This document shows, one piece after another, positions 8,529 through 16,507 of a stretch of 64,000 bases of DNA. The notes under the pieces are model-generated. The model made no database searches. It was not told the origin of the DNA and worked only from the letters and a program-made list of their open reading frames with translations. The DNA is from G965205525 sp965205525 (GTDB lineage: Bacteria > Pseudomonadota > Gammaproteobacteria > JABABF01): NCBI GenBank assembly GCA_965205525.1, contig OZ242171.1:868001-932000 (forward strand), given 5' to 3'. The stretch's first letter is position 1, and every line of letters begins with the position of its first letter. The position numbers and the translations under genes are program-made.

Positions 8529-8990
8529 ATGCCTAAGCGCAGAGATGCAATTCGGATGACGGAGGAGGAGATCTGGGCCTTCGTCGCCACGCAGAAAAAT
8601 GTGCACTTGGCCACCATCAGCCAGGACGGCACACCCCACCTGACCACCCTCTGGTTTGCCTTGCAAGATCAGGCCATCGTGCTTGAAACTTTCACCAAAT
8701 CGCAAAAAGTGAAAAACTTGGAGCGGGATCCCCGCCTTACGGTGATGCTGGAGGCTGGGGATGTCTACGAGCAGCTGAAAGGGGTGGTAATCCATGGACG
8801 GGCAGAGCTGCACCAGGATGTGGAGTCGGTGCATCGCCTGCATATGGCGGTGCTGCAGCGCAACACTGATTTGGATGAAAAGACCTTGGACCAGGCCTCC
8901 GCTGCCATGGCTCCGAAGAAAACCGCTATCGTGGTTAAGCCTGAGAAGATCATCAGCTGGGACCACGGCAAGCTGGATGTAGCCTACTAA
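8529..8990 (+). CDS. PPOX-family FMN/F420-binding split-barrel protein
   Basis: A 153-aa protein of the pyridoxamine-5'-phosphate-oxidase-like fold. The N-terminal half shows the nucleotide-binding strand pattern HLATISQDGTPHLTTLWFAL and the basic KSQKVKNLERDPRLTV motif that contacts the cofactor phosphate. Relatives are F420- or FMN-dependent reductases, or heme/biliverdin binders. The C-terminal part (EKIISWDHGKL) matches the actinobacterial-type F420 subgroup in style. The substrate is unknown. It opens a run of three co-directional genes with an amidohydrolase-like and an LLM protein. Confidence 0.8.
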   Translation: MPKRRDAIRMTEEEIWAFVATQKNVHLATISQDGTPHLTTLWFALQDQAIVLETFTKSQKVKNLERDPRLTVMLEAGDVYEQLKGVVIHGRAELHQDVESVHRLHMAVLQRNTDLDEKTLDQASAAMAPKKTAIVVKPEKIISWDHGKLDVAY

Positions 8991-9021
8991 ACTTCATAGA
9001 ATCGCTCGGAGGTATACCGCC

Positions 9022-9894
9022 ATGCCCATGCCCGAAGGTATAAAAGTTATAGACCTGATGCTGAACATCCCAGGGGATGATAACAGCCAATGGTACGAGT
9101 TTATGAAACCGCTCTTGATGGATCAGGAGAGCCGGGAAATTTTTAAGATGCCGGCCCAGTACATGTTCAAGGACATTCCTCAGATCGGCGGCAAGGATGA
9201 CTACATCGCCTACACCATAGAGCAGATGGACAAGTACGGCATTGAGCGGGCCATGCTCGGTGTCACAGCGAACCGCGATCGCATCATGCAGGCTGTTGAG
9301 AAGCACCCGAACAGGTTTTTCCTTTCCTACGAGGCCAACCCGAACTTCGGCATGGACGAAGTGCGCAAAATTGAGCGTTTCCACAAGGAGCACAAGATCA
9401 AGGCGGTCACCGCCTTTCCCTCGGGCCTCTGTCCGCAGGTGCCGGTGAATGATAAGAAGTGGTACCCCATCTACGCCAAGCTGGTGGAGCTGGACATCCC
9501 CTTCTGTCCCTGCATGGGAGTGCCCGGCCCCCGCCTGCCAATGGCGCCCCAGCGGGTAGAGCTGCTGGACGAGATCTGCTGGTTCTTTCCGGAACTGCGC
9601 ATCGTGACCCGCCACGGCTGCGAGCCCTGGACTGCGCTGATGGTCAAGCTGATGCTGAAGTATCCAAACCTGCATTACATGACCAGCGCCTTTGCGCCGA
9701 AACATTACCCGAAGGACATCATTCATTTTGCCAACACCCGGGGCACCGACAAGGTGATGTACGCGGGTTATTTCCCGATGGGCCTATCCCTAGAGAGAAT
9801 CTTCGGCGACATGCCGAATGTGCCCTTTCGGGATCATGTCTGGCCGAAGTTCCTGCGTGAAAATGCCATCCGCGTCTTCAAGCTGGACGAATAG
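9022..9894 (+). CDS. Amidohydrolase-2-like TIM-barrel protein, metal ligands apparently absent
   Basis: A 290-aa protein of the ACMSD/amidohydrolase-related fold. The barrel regularity is visible: an active-site-type first strand (KVIDLMLNIPG), MDKYGIERAML, HPNRFFLSYEANPN, PELRIVTRHGCEPW and a C-terminal FLRENAIRVFKL typical of the family. The usual first-strand HxH is replaced by LML, and the late Asp (normally GSDxP) appears as YAGYFPMG. At least two metal-ligand positions are therefore lost, and it may be a decarboxylase/hydratase-like or non-catalytic relative. AGGT-type Shine-Dalgarno sequence (GGAGGT) lies ~9 nt upstream. It sits between a PPOX and an LLM gene. Confidence 0.8.
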   Translation: MPMPEGIKVIDLMLNIPGDDNSQWYEFMKPLLMDQESREIFKMPAQYMFKDIPQIGGKDDYIAYTIEQMDKYGIERAMLGVTANRDRIMQAVEKHPNRFFLSYEANPNFGMDEVRKIERFHKEHKIKAVTAFPSGLCPQVPVNDKKWYPIYAKLVELDIPFCPCMGVPGPRLPMAPQRVELLDEICWFFPELRIVTRHGCEPWTALMVKLMLKYPNLHYMTSAFAPKHYPKDIIHFANTRGTDKVMYAGYFPMGLSLERIFGDMPNVPFRDHVWPKFLRENAIRVFKLDE

Positions 9895-9930
9895 GAGCGG
9901 ATTCCGACTCCCACATCCGGGCACACAGGG

Positions 9931-10965
9931 ATGAAGCTCGGCCTCGCGGTTGACTGGGGCGCCTCTCAGGCGGAGCTGCCTTTGGATTTGATTCGCCTTG
10001 CTGAGGAGCTGGGCTATGACTCGGTCTGGACCGCTGAGGCCTACGGCACCGATGCACTGACTCCCCTGGCCTTTATCGGGGCGCACACCAAGCGCATTCG
10101 CCTCGGCACTTCGGTGGCCCAGCTGGCCGCCCGTCCCCCTGTTTCCGCCGCCATGGCGGCCGCCACTCTGGATGCCTTGGCGGGCAGAGGGCGGGTCATT
10201 CTGGGACTGGGAGTTTCCGGCCCGCAGATTGTGGAGGGCTGGTACGGACAGCCCTGGGGACGGCCCGGGCAGCGCATGCGCGACTATGTCAGCATCTTGC
10301 GCAAGGTATTCCGGCGGGAGGCGCCGGTCAGCCACGAGGGGGAGGAGATATCACTGCCCTATGAAGGGCCCGGCGGAGCGGGCATGGGCAAGCCTCTAAA
10401 GAGCATTCTGCACTGCAATCCGGATCTTCCCGTATGGCTCGGCACCGGCAGCCGTGCCCATGTAACGATGACCGCCGAGGTGGCGGACGGCTGGCTGCCC
10501 TTCGGTTTTGTGCCCGGCATGATGAGCAAGTACCGCCCTTGGCTGGAGGAGGGGTTTCGTCTTGCTGGCGGGGGGAAATCCTTTACAAATTTTGAAATTC
10601 AAGCGGGCTGTCATGTTGAAATCACCGAAGACATTCCCGCAGCCATGGCGCCGCTGAAGCAGTTTTTTGCCTTGTATGTAGGGGGCATGGGTCACCCGAA
10701 GATGAATTTTCACAAGAAACTGATGGAGCGGCGGGGCTACCCGGAGGCAGCGGCGAAAATACAGGAACTGTTTTTAGCGGGGCGCAGGAAGGAGGCGGCG
10801 GCAGCAGTGCCGGACGAATATATAGATGATGGTGCGCTGCTGGGCTCGGAAGCCAGGATCCGAGAGCGCTTTCGCCCTTGGCTGGACTCCGGTGCCACCG
10901 GTCTCACCCTGCACGGCGCCGGGGAGACGGAGCTCAGATTGCTGGCAGAACTGGCGCGGGAATAG
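9931..10965 (+). CDS. LLM-class (luciferase-like) oxidoreductase, possibly F420-dependent
   Basis: A 344-aa TIM-barrel flavin- or deazaflavin-dependent oxidoreductase. Family motifs are AEELGYDSVWTAEAYGTDA, IRLGTSVAQLAARPP, TLDALAGRGRVILGLGVSGP and the later GTGSRAHVTMTAEVADGW. The single-domain architecture and WTAEAYG motif resemble the F420-dependent methylenetetrahydromethanopterin reductase-like subgroup more than FMN alkanal monooxygenases. The substrate is unknown. It ends the PPOX-amidohydrolase-LLM run and converges on the crotonase gene. Confidence 0.88.
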   Translation: MKLGLAVDWGASQAELPLDLIRLAEELGYDSVWTAEAYGTDALTPLAFIGAHTKRIRLGTSVAQLAARPPVSAAMAAATLDALAGRGRVILGLGVSGPQIVEGWYGQPWGRPGQRMRDYVSILRKVFRREAPVSHEGEEISLPYEGPGGAGMGKPLKSILHCNPDLPVWLGTGSRAHVTMTAEVADGWLPFGFVPGMMSKYRPWLEEGFRLAGGGKSFTNFEIQAGCHVEITEDIPAAMAPLKQFFALYVGGMGHPKMNFHKKLMERRGYPEAAAKIQELFLAGRRKEAAAAVPDEYIDDGALLGSEARIRERFRPWLDSGATGLTLHGAGETELRLLAELARE

Positions 10966-10993
10966 CGGGGCGTTTTTTCTGCTTTTCTGCTTC

Positions 10994-11788
10994 TTAGGGC
11001 TTGTCTACGAATTTTTTCATATTCGCAAGAGCGTTCTCCATAAACGCTTGCGTAGAGGCTTGATGTGTAGCCAGCGCCATCAGCTCCGAGCCCGCCCGCA
11101 TTGCGGTGCGAGCTCCCATGATCTCCAGTGCCCGATGTACGGCGCGCTTGTTCAGCTGATTGAGGTCGGAGGGAATTGCTGCCACCTTGGATGCCCGCTC
11201 CAGCACCAGGGCTTCTAGATCTTCCACCGGACAGGCCCGGTTGGCAAAGCCGGTGGCCACGGCGGCGCGGCCGTCAATGGAATCGCCAGTCAGCATCATC
11301 TCCATGGCCGAGCGCATATTCATAAGCCAGGGGTGAAACTGCCAGTCCGGAGGGCTCAGCATGCGCACCACCGGGTAGCCGATTTTTGCGTCTTCCGCCA
11401 CATAGACCAAATCGCAGGCGGCGGCCAGTTCGCTTCCTCCTGCCAGGGCATAGCCGTGCACCTGGGCGATGACCGGTTTGGCCAAATCCCACAGCCGAAA
11501 CCAGCCCTCCGTTGCATGGCGGGACCAATTGCCGTCACCGCCGGCGGTGAAGTAATCCTGCTTGCCCAAGTCCGATGCCAAATCGTAGCCGGAGGAGAAG
11601 CAGATCCCGGCTCCTCTGATGATGGTGACCCTGATGGCAGGGTCCCGGTCGTTTTCTTCCAGAGCATGAAACAGCTCTGAGCGCAGGGCATTGCTGAGAG
11701 CGTTGCGCTTTTCCGGACGGTTTAGGGTGATGCGGCTGATGGCCGCCGCCGGTGTGTCGGTCCGAATGAATTGATACTCTGCCGCCAT
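10994..11788 (-). CDS. Enoyl-CoA hydratase/isomerase family protein
   Basis: A 264-aa crotonase-fold protein, probably acting on an acyl-CoA. Visible motifs are ITLNRPEKRNALS, the first oxyanion-hole region ICFSSGYDLASD, and YALAGGSELAAACD, which keeps the Glu at the position equivalent to hydratase Glu144. The second catalytic Glu expected near the following strand is not obvious (KIGYPVVRMLSPP), so simple hydration is uncertain. An isomerase, hydrolase or lyase is possible. It is the last gene in a leftward series SDR - crotonase - LLM - crotonase. Confidence 0.88.
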   Translation of the reverse strand: MAAEYQFIRTDTPAAAISRITLNRPEKRNALSNALRSELFHALEENDRDPAIRVTIIRGAGICFSSGYDLASDLGKQDYFTAGGDGNWSRHATEGWFRLWDLAKPVIAQVHGYALAGGSELAAACDLVYVAEDAKIGYPVVRMLSPPDWQFHPWLMNMRSAMEMMLTGDSIDGRAAVATGFANRACPVEDLEALVLERASKVAAIPSDLNQLNKRAVHRALEIMGARTAMRAGSELMALATHQASTQAFMENALANMKKFVDKP

Positions 11789-11850
11789 GGCCGTATTCTC
11801 GCGGCTTTTTTCAGGTTTTAAAGCGCATTCTCCGGCAGGTGCTCCCGCTG

Positions 11851-12996
11851 TCAGGCGGACTTGCGCTTGCCGGTGCTCTTTTTGCGAAAGTGGGGGATGA
11901 CTTCCCTGCCAAACAGGTCAATGGTCTGCATGACCTTGTCGTGAGGAATTTTGTAGGGGTTCACCAGACACAGCAGCAGGTCCACTCCTGCCTCCTCATA
12001 GGCGTGGCACATGCGTATGCATTCTGCCGGGTCTCCCACCACGCAGGAATTGCTCTCCCGCAGGTAGTCCATGGACAGCAGCTTGTGCGCACCCTCGGCC
12101 ACCATTTTCTGCATTTCCCGGGTGTAGTCGTAATTGCCCTTGTCCAGCTCTTCCTCTTTCTGTTCCTCCTGCATCCACTGGGCCACCGAGCCGATAAGCT
12201 CGGCGCCGGAGGCCGGGTACCATTCAAAGGATTCCCGGGCGGTATCCACCGCCTCCTGGGTATTCGGCGCACAGCAGACCAGTGAGAAGGTGGCTGTCTG
12301 CTCGTTGATGAATTTGCCGATTGGCTCCTTGCATTCGGCGATGCCTGCCCGGTACTTTTCAATGCGCTTTTGGATATCCTCCGGGGGGGTGCCGACGGCG
12401 AAGGAGCACAGCCCCAGACCGAGAGAGCCGATCAGGTGATGCCCGGCCTCGCTGCTGGTGGCAGCCCACAGGGGCGGGTGCGGCTTCTGCCTCGGCTTGG
12501 GCAGAACACGGCGCTTGGGCATCTGCCAGTACTCGCCGGAGAATTCGTATTCATCGTTAGTCCAGCAGCCCACCACGGTCTGCAGGGCCTCCTTCCACAT
12601 GTGGCGTGTCTCGCTGGGGTGAATGCCAAAGCCCTCCAGCTCCTGCCGGGTGGAGGAGCGGCCGGTGCCGAAATCTACGCGCCCGCCGCTGATGAGATCC
12701 AGCACAGCCACCGATTCTGCGGTGCGTACCGGGTGGTTGTAGGGCTTGGGCATCAGGCGCACCCCGTAGCCTATTCGCAGGTTCTTGGTGCGGGCGGCGA
12801 TGGCGCCGTAGAGCACCTCGGGGTTGGAGCAGTGGGAATATTCTTCTAGGAAGTGGTGCTCCACGGTCCACAGGGCATTAAAGCCCACCTTGTCCGCCAG
12901 CACGGCCTCCTCCAGCACCGCCTGATAGGCGTTGTATTCGTCGTCCTTCTTCCAAGGCTTGGGAACAGGAATTTCATAAAACAAAGCAAATTTCAT
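11851..12996 (-). CDS. LLM-class flavin-dependent monooxygenase
   Basis: A 381-aa bacterial-luciferase-like protein. The start MKFALFYEIPVPKPW is typical; the open frame continues 33 codons upstream but into the intergenic region. Motifs are VGFNALWTVEHHFLEEYSHC, LRIGYGVRLMPKPYNHPVR, LISGGRVDFGTGRSS and a C-terminal PAECIRMCHAYEEAGVDLLL. It is of the two-component FMNH2-dependent type, unlike the shorter LLM at 9931. A partner flavin reductase is not evident nearby. It lies between two crotonase genes on the same strand, so a role in oxygenating a CoA-bound or polycyclic substrate is plausible but unproven. Confidence 0.9.
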   Translation of the reverse strand: MKFALFYEIPVPKPWKKDDEYNAYQAVLEEAVLADKVGFNALWTVEHHFLEEYSHCSNPEVLYGAIAARTKNLRIGYGVRLMPKPYNHPVRTAESVAVLDLISGGRVDFGTGRSSTRQELEGFGIHPSETRHMWKEALQTVVGCWTNDEYEFSGEYWQMPKRRVLPKPRQKPHPPLWAATSSEAGHHLIGSLGLGLCSFAVGTPPEDIQKRIEKYRAGIAECKEPIGKFINEQTATFSLVCCAPNTQEAVDTARESFEWYPASGAELIGSVAQWMQEEQKEEELDKGNYDYTREMQKMVAEGAHKLLSMDYLRESNSCVVGDPAECIRMCHAYEEAGVDLLLCLVNPYKIPHDKVMQTIDLFGREVIPHFRKKSTGKRKSA

Positions 12997-13039
12997 GCCG
13001 TGTGCCCCCTTCTGCTTCGGGTTTCCGCACCTAGTTTTC

Positions 13040-13900
13040 TCACCTGTCTTCCTGCCACGGGTAGTATGAAGGCAGATCGCGGCTGACGCGGCCATCGTAA
13101 CATGCTTCCCGCTTTTCTTTGAAGGCCTGCACGCCCTCTTTGCCGTCCCGGGTGCTGGTATAAAACATGTTCACAGACTCAAGCTTGTGGGCCGATAGAG
13201 GGGAGGGCGCTCCCATCTGGCTGTAGACCATCTGTCGGATAAGGGCGACCGAGAGGGGGGATGTGCGGTTTGCAATTTCGCCTGCGATTTCTCGCGCCCG
13301 CGACAGCAGGACATCCGGCTTGCAGGTCTCTCGCACCAGCCCGCCCCGCAGGGCTTCCTCGACGCCGAAGATGTTTCCCTGCAGCAGCCATTCCATGGCC
13401 TGGGGCAGCCCCACCACCCGCGGCAGAAACCAGCTGGAGCAGCCTTCATTGACAATACCCAGGCGAGAGAATACGAAGCCAAAGCGGGCTTTCTCCGAAG
13501 CGAGGCGAATGTCCATCGGCAGCAGCATGGTGGAGCCGATGCCGATGGCCGCGCCGTTTATAGCGCCGATGACCGGCTTGGTGCAGCGGTAGATCGCCAG
13601 CGCAACCCTGCCGCCTGTATCCCGCACCATCTCGTAATCTTCGGGGCTTTTCGGGCGGGCATTTTCATCCAGCCCGAAGACATTGCCCTCTGCGGAGAGG
13701 TCCATGCCGGCGCAGAAGGCGCGCCCGGTGCCGGTGACAATCACCGCCTTCACGGCATCCTGCCCGGAGATCTCCGCAAAAGCCTGCTCCAGCTCCCCGC
13801 ACATCTCAACCGTGAATGCATTCATGGCATCCGGCCGATTTAGGGTGATGGTGCAAATGCCCGCATCTTCTTCCACTAGCAGCGTGTTCCACTCGCTCAT
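13040..13900 (-). CDS. Enoyl-CoA hydratase/isomerase family protein
   Basis: A 286-aa crotonase-superfamily protein. It has ITLNRPDAMNAFT, the oxyanion-hole segment RAFCAGMDLSAEG, AINGAAIGIGSTMLLPMD and RLGIVNEGCSSWFLPRVVG. The Glu of the second motif (LGIVNEG) is present. The position equivalent to hydratase Glu144 is not Glu (GIGSTM), a pattern seen in delta3-delta2 isomerase-like and uncharacterised relatives. It lies upstream of the LLM monooxygenase on the same strand (43-nt gap). An AT-rich stretch upstream (13950-13985) contains a possible -10 TATACT on the minus strand. Confidence 0.88.
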   Translation of the reverse strand: MSEWNTLLVEEDAGICTITLNRPDAMNAFTVEMCGELEQAFAEISGQDAVKAVIVTGTGRAFCAGMDLSAEGNVFGLDENARPKSPEDYEMVRDTGGRVALAIYRCTKPVIGAINGAAIGIGSTMLLPMDIRLASEKARFGFVFSRLGIVNEGCSSWFLPRVVGLPQAMEWLLQGNIFGVEEALRGGLVRETCKPDVLLSRAREIAGEIANRTSPLSVALIRQMVYSQMGAPSPLSAHKLESVNMFYTSTRDGKEGVQAFKEKREACYDGRVSRDLPSYYPWQEDR

Positions 13901-13992
13901 TTTTCTGCCTCTTGCCGCACCCAGCAGGGCAGGGTAGCCCTACAAAAAAAAGTATAGAAAATAGATAGTTCTCTATATATATTCATGTTCTT

Positions 13993-14763
13993 TCAAATGA
14001 TGACAGAGCCGCCGCACACCCGGATGTTCTGGCCGCTTATCCATCGGCAGTCCTCCGATACCAGCGCCCCCACCGCATCGGCGATGTCCTCCGGCTGTCC
14101 CAGGCGTTTCATGGCGGCTGTCTGGGCGCCGTACTCGCGCAGCGCATCCGCATCCCCGCCCTCCAGCATGGGGGTATCCACCATCCCCGGGGAAAGGGTG
14201 TTGACGGCGATGCCCCGGGGGCCTAAGTCCCGGGTCAGGGCCTTGCTAAAGCCCTCCATCGCCAGCTTGCTGGCGGTGTACAGGGCCATGCCGGGCATGG
14301 AGGAGACGGTGATGCCGCTGGAGATATTGATGACGCGCCCGTTGTCCTCTATGTGGCGCGCGGCTTCTCTGCACATAAAAAAGGTGCCCTTTGCATTGGT
14401 GCTGAAGATGCGCTCGTAGTCCTCTGCAGTGATCTTGGCAAAGGGGGCCATGTGGCCTATGCCGGCGTTGTTGATCACCACCTTGAGATTGCCAAAATGC
14501 TGCAGGCAGGCAGCAAAAAGGGCTTTCACATCGTCTTCGCTAGAGACATCTGCCCGGCAGATCTCCGCCGTGCCCCCGGCATCTCGGATTGCATCCACCG
14601 TCTTTTGCGCTCCATCGGCAGAGCGGGAATAGGCCGCTAAGACGGCAAAGCCGTCTGCACCGAGCCGCCGACAGACGGCGGCGCCGATGCCGGTTCCGCT
14701 GCCGGTGACGATGGCCGCCGGCCTGGCGGAGGAGGAAGGGGAGGAGGATTCTTTTTTAGCCAT
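13993..14763 (-). CDS. Short-chain dehydrogenase/reductase
   Basis: NAD(P)-dependent oxidoreductase of the classical SDR type, 256 aa. It has the cofactor motif VTGSGTGIGAAV, NNAGIG, the catalytic Ser in INISSGITVSS, YTASK (Tyr/Lys), and a SPGMVDTPML lid region. I chose the ATG at 14761-14763 (MAKKES); a GTG eight codons upstream also exists. The first ~20 residues are a Ser/Lys-rich extension. The start codon region is partly duplicated ~76 bp upstream (see the repeat entry). It resembles beta-oxoacyl/3-hydroxyacyl dehydrogenases but the substrate is unknown. Confidence 0.9.
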   Translation of the reverse strand: MAKKESSSPSSSARPAAIVTGSGTGIGAAVCRRLGADGFAVLAAYSRSADGAQKTVDAIRDAGGTAEICRADVSSEDDVKALFAACLQHFGNLKVVINNAGIGHMAPFAKITAEDYERIFSTNAKGTFFMCREAARHIEDNGRVINISSGITVSSMPGMALYTASKLAMEGFSKALTRDLGPRGIAVNTLSPGMVDTPMLEGGDADALREYGAQTAAMKRLGQPEDIADAVGALVSEDCRWISGQNIRVCGGSVII

Positions 14764-14873
14764 AATATGAGGGGCTGATGGTATCACTTTGCTCCGTCTT
14801 TTGCAGAGGGGGAGGAGGGGGAGATGTTTTTTCAGTCATAATGGACTGATGGCACCTTGCTCCGGCTTTTTGG
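14761..14873. repeat. Imperfect direct repeat of the SDR translation-start region
   Basis: Two copies at about 14761-14804 and 14837-14873. Both contain CATAAT, then GG(C/A)CTGATGG, CAC and TTGCTCCGxCTTTT. Read on the minus strand, each copy ends in an ATG followed by a Lys-rich start (MAKKES in the SDR gene, MTEKTS upstream). The upstream copy opens a frame of only ~27 codons that stops just before the SDR start. It looks like a decayed tandem duplication. Confidence 0.55.
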
Positions 14874-14970
14874 GGCAAGCTTTGCCTTGGCTTCCGCACG
14901 CTAAAAAAGCCCCCGGGGGACCGATCTTGCTAATTTTCCCTGATGGGAGCTGGAGAAAGGAGAAAGAGAT

Positions 14971-16503
14971 ATGCAATTGGGAATAAGACAGCAAATTTTG
15001 TTTGCCTGTCACCGCGCCTGCCTGCTCTTCGCTCTCTGCCTGGCTGCAGGGGCGGGGGCTGCTTCGGCACAGGAGCCAGTGGCGGCGGAGAAGAGTGCCC
15101 CGGCATCTTTTTTTGCCGCATCTTTGGCGGATCTTCAGTATGCCTCCGCTCTGCTCGGCTATGTTTATGCCGCTCCGCTGTTTGAACTGGCAGTGGCGGA
15201 ATACCGGCAGGCCAATGGCCTGGCCCCGGATATCAGCGGCCCCCGCGGCATGTTTGCCGATCTTCAGGGCGGGCTGCCGGACCACGAGACCTCTTGGTTC
15301 AGCGTGCCCAATCCAGATCTCCTGTATTCCAGTGCTTGGCTTTATCTCAGGAATCAGACCTACGTGATTTATGTGCCGCCCATGGATGATATTTGGTACA
15401 GCGTTCAGTTTGAAGACTACTTCATGAACAATGCGGGTTATCTCAGCTCCCGCAGCATCGGCTCCGGCGGCGGCTTTTATCTCATCGCCTACCGAGACTG
15501 GGAAGGGCCTCTGCCCTGGGGGGTGCGGGATGTCATAAAGGTGCCCACGCCGGTAACCTGGATCTTGCTGCGCATCGCCGCCACAGAGCAGAACGAAGCG
15601 GAGGTTGCCGCCCGCTACCAGTATCGTTTCCGGCTTATACCGCTGGCTGAATATTTAGAAAACCCGAGGCGGGCGCAGGATTTTCAGCCCCGCGCCCAGG
15701 TGGGCACACCGCCGCCGGTAAAGGCGCTGAACGAGATGCGCGGCAAGCTTTCGTATTTCCAGGTGGTGGATCACCTGCTGCGCAGCATGGATATTCCAAA
15801 GCAGGATGAGGGTCTGGTTCGCCTCTTGGATGTAGCGGGGCTCGGCTCCGAGCAGCCCCTTGATCTCGGGAAGATGCCTCCTCTTACCCGACAGGCCCTC
15901 ACCCGGGCCGCTGCCGACGGCGCCCGCATCGTCCACGATATGCGCTATCAGCCTCGCAAGCTGGATCGGGGCGGATGGAGCTCTGCCCCTCCTTGGCTCG
16001 GGGTGTACGGCAGCGACTACTTGCTGCGGGCCATTGCTGCATACGGCGGCATCGGGGCCAATATCGTAGAGGAGGCGGTGTACCCGAACGCCTACTACGA
16101 CAGCAAGGGACGCCTTCTGGACGGGCGCTACGAGTACCGCATTACCTTGCACCGGGGAGATTATCCTCCGGCGGCTGCGTTCTGGAGCTTAGCCGCCTAC
16201 AGCGCAAAGACGCGGCTGCTTATGGAGAATTCCGAGGGGCGCTACGGCATTGGCAGCACAGCAAAAAACCTGCAGTATGCAGAGGACGGCTCCCTCAGCC
16301 TGCTGTTGTCCAGCCAGAGCCCCCGGGAGAAGAAAGCCAAGAGCAACTGGCTGCCGGTGGCTGCCGAGCCCTTTTTCGTGGTGGCGAGAATCTATCTGCC
16401 GCTGCCGCCGGCACTAGACGGCAGTTACTCACTGCCGCCCCTGGAGCGGATAGAGAAGGCGGCGGAGAAGGAAGAAGAGGAAGCGGGAGCGCCCCTGTTC
16501 TAG
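14971..16503 (+). CDS. DUF1254/DUF1214 domain exported protein
   Basis: A 510-aa envelope protein. A signal peptide (LLFALCLAAGAGAASAQ) precedes a DUF1254-like region (YVYAAPLFELAVAEYRQ, VPNPDLLYSSAWLYL, VPPMDDIWYSVQFEDYF). A C-terminal DUF1214 region follows, with GVYGSDYLLRAIAAYGGIGAN, YRITLHRGDYPPAAAFWSLA, STAKNLQYAEDGSLSLLLSS and NWLPVAAEPFFVVARIYLP. The biochemical role of these domains is unknown; they occur in periplasmic proteins that often sit near lipid or xenobiotic catabolism genes. A strong ribosome binding site AAAGGAG precedes the ATG. The C-terminus ends in an acidic tail. It converges on the P450 gene with only 4 bp between stop codons. Confidence 0.88.
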   Translation: MQLGIRQQILFACHRACLLFALCLAAGAGAASAQEPVAAEKSAPASFFAASLADLQYASALLGYVYAAPLFELAVAEYRQANGLAPDISGPRGMFADLQGGLPDHETSWFSVPNPDLLYSSAWLYLRNQTYVIYVPPMDDIWYSVQFEDYFMNNAGYLSSRSIGSGGGFYLIAYRDWEGPLPWGVRDVIKVPTPVTWILLRIAATEQNEAEVAARYQYRFRLIPLAEYLENPRRAQDFQPRAQVGTPPPVKALNEMRGKLSYFQVVDHLLRSMDIPKQDEGLVRLLDVAGLGSEQPLDLGKMPPLTRQALTRAAADGARIVHDMRYQPRKLDRGGWSSAPPWLGVYGSDYLLRAIAAYGGIGANIVEEAVYPNAYYDSKGRLLDGRYEYRITLHRGDYPPAAAFWSLAAYSAKTRLLMENSEGRYGIGSTAKNLQYAEDGSLSLLLSSQSPREKKAKSNWLPVAAEPFFVVARIYLPLPPALDGSYSLPPLERIEKAAEKEEEEAGAPLF

Positions 16504-16507
16504 CGTC

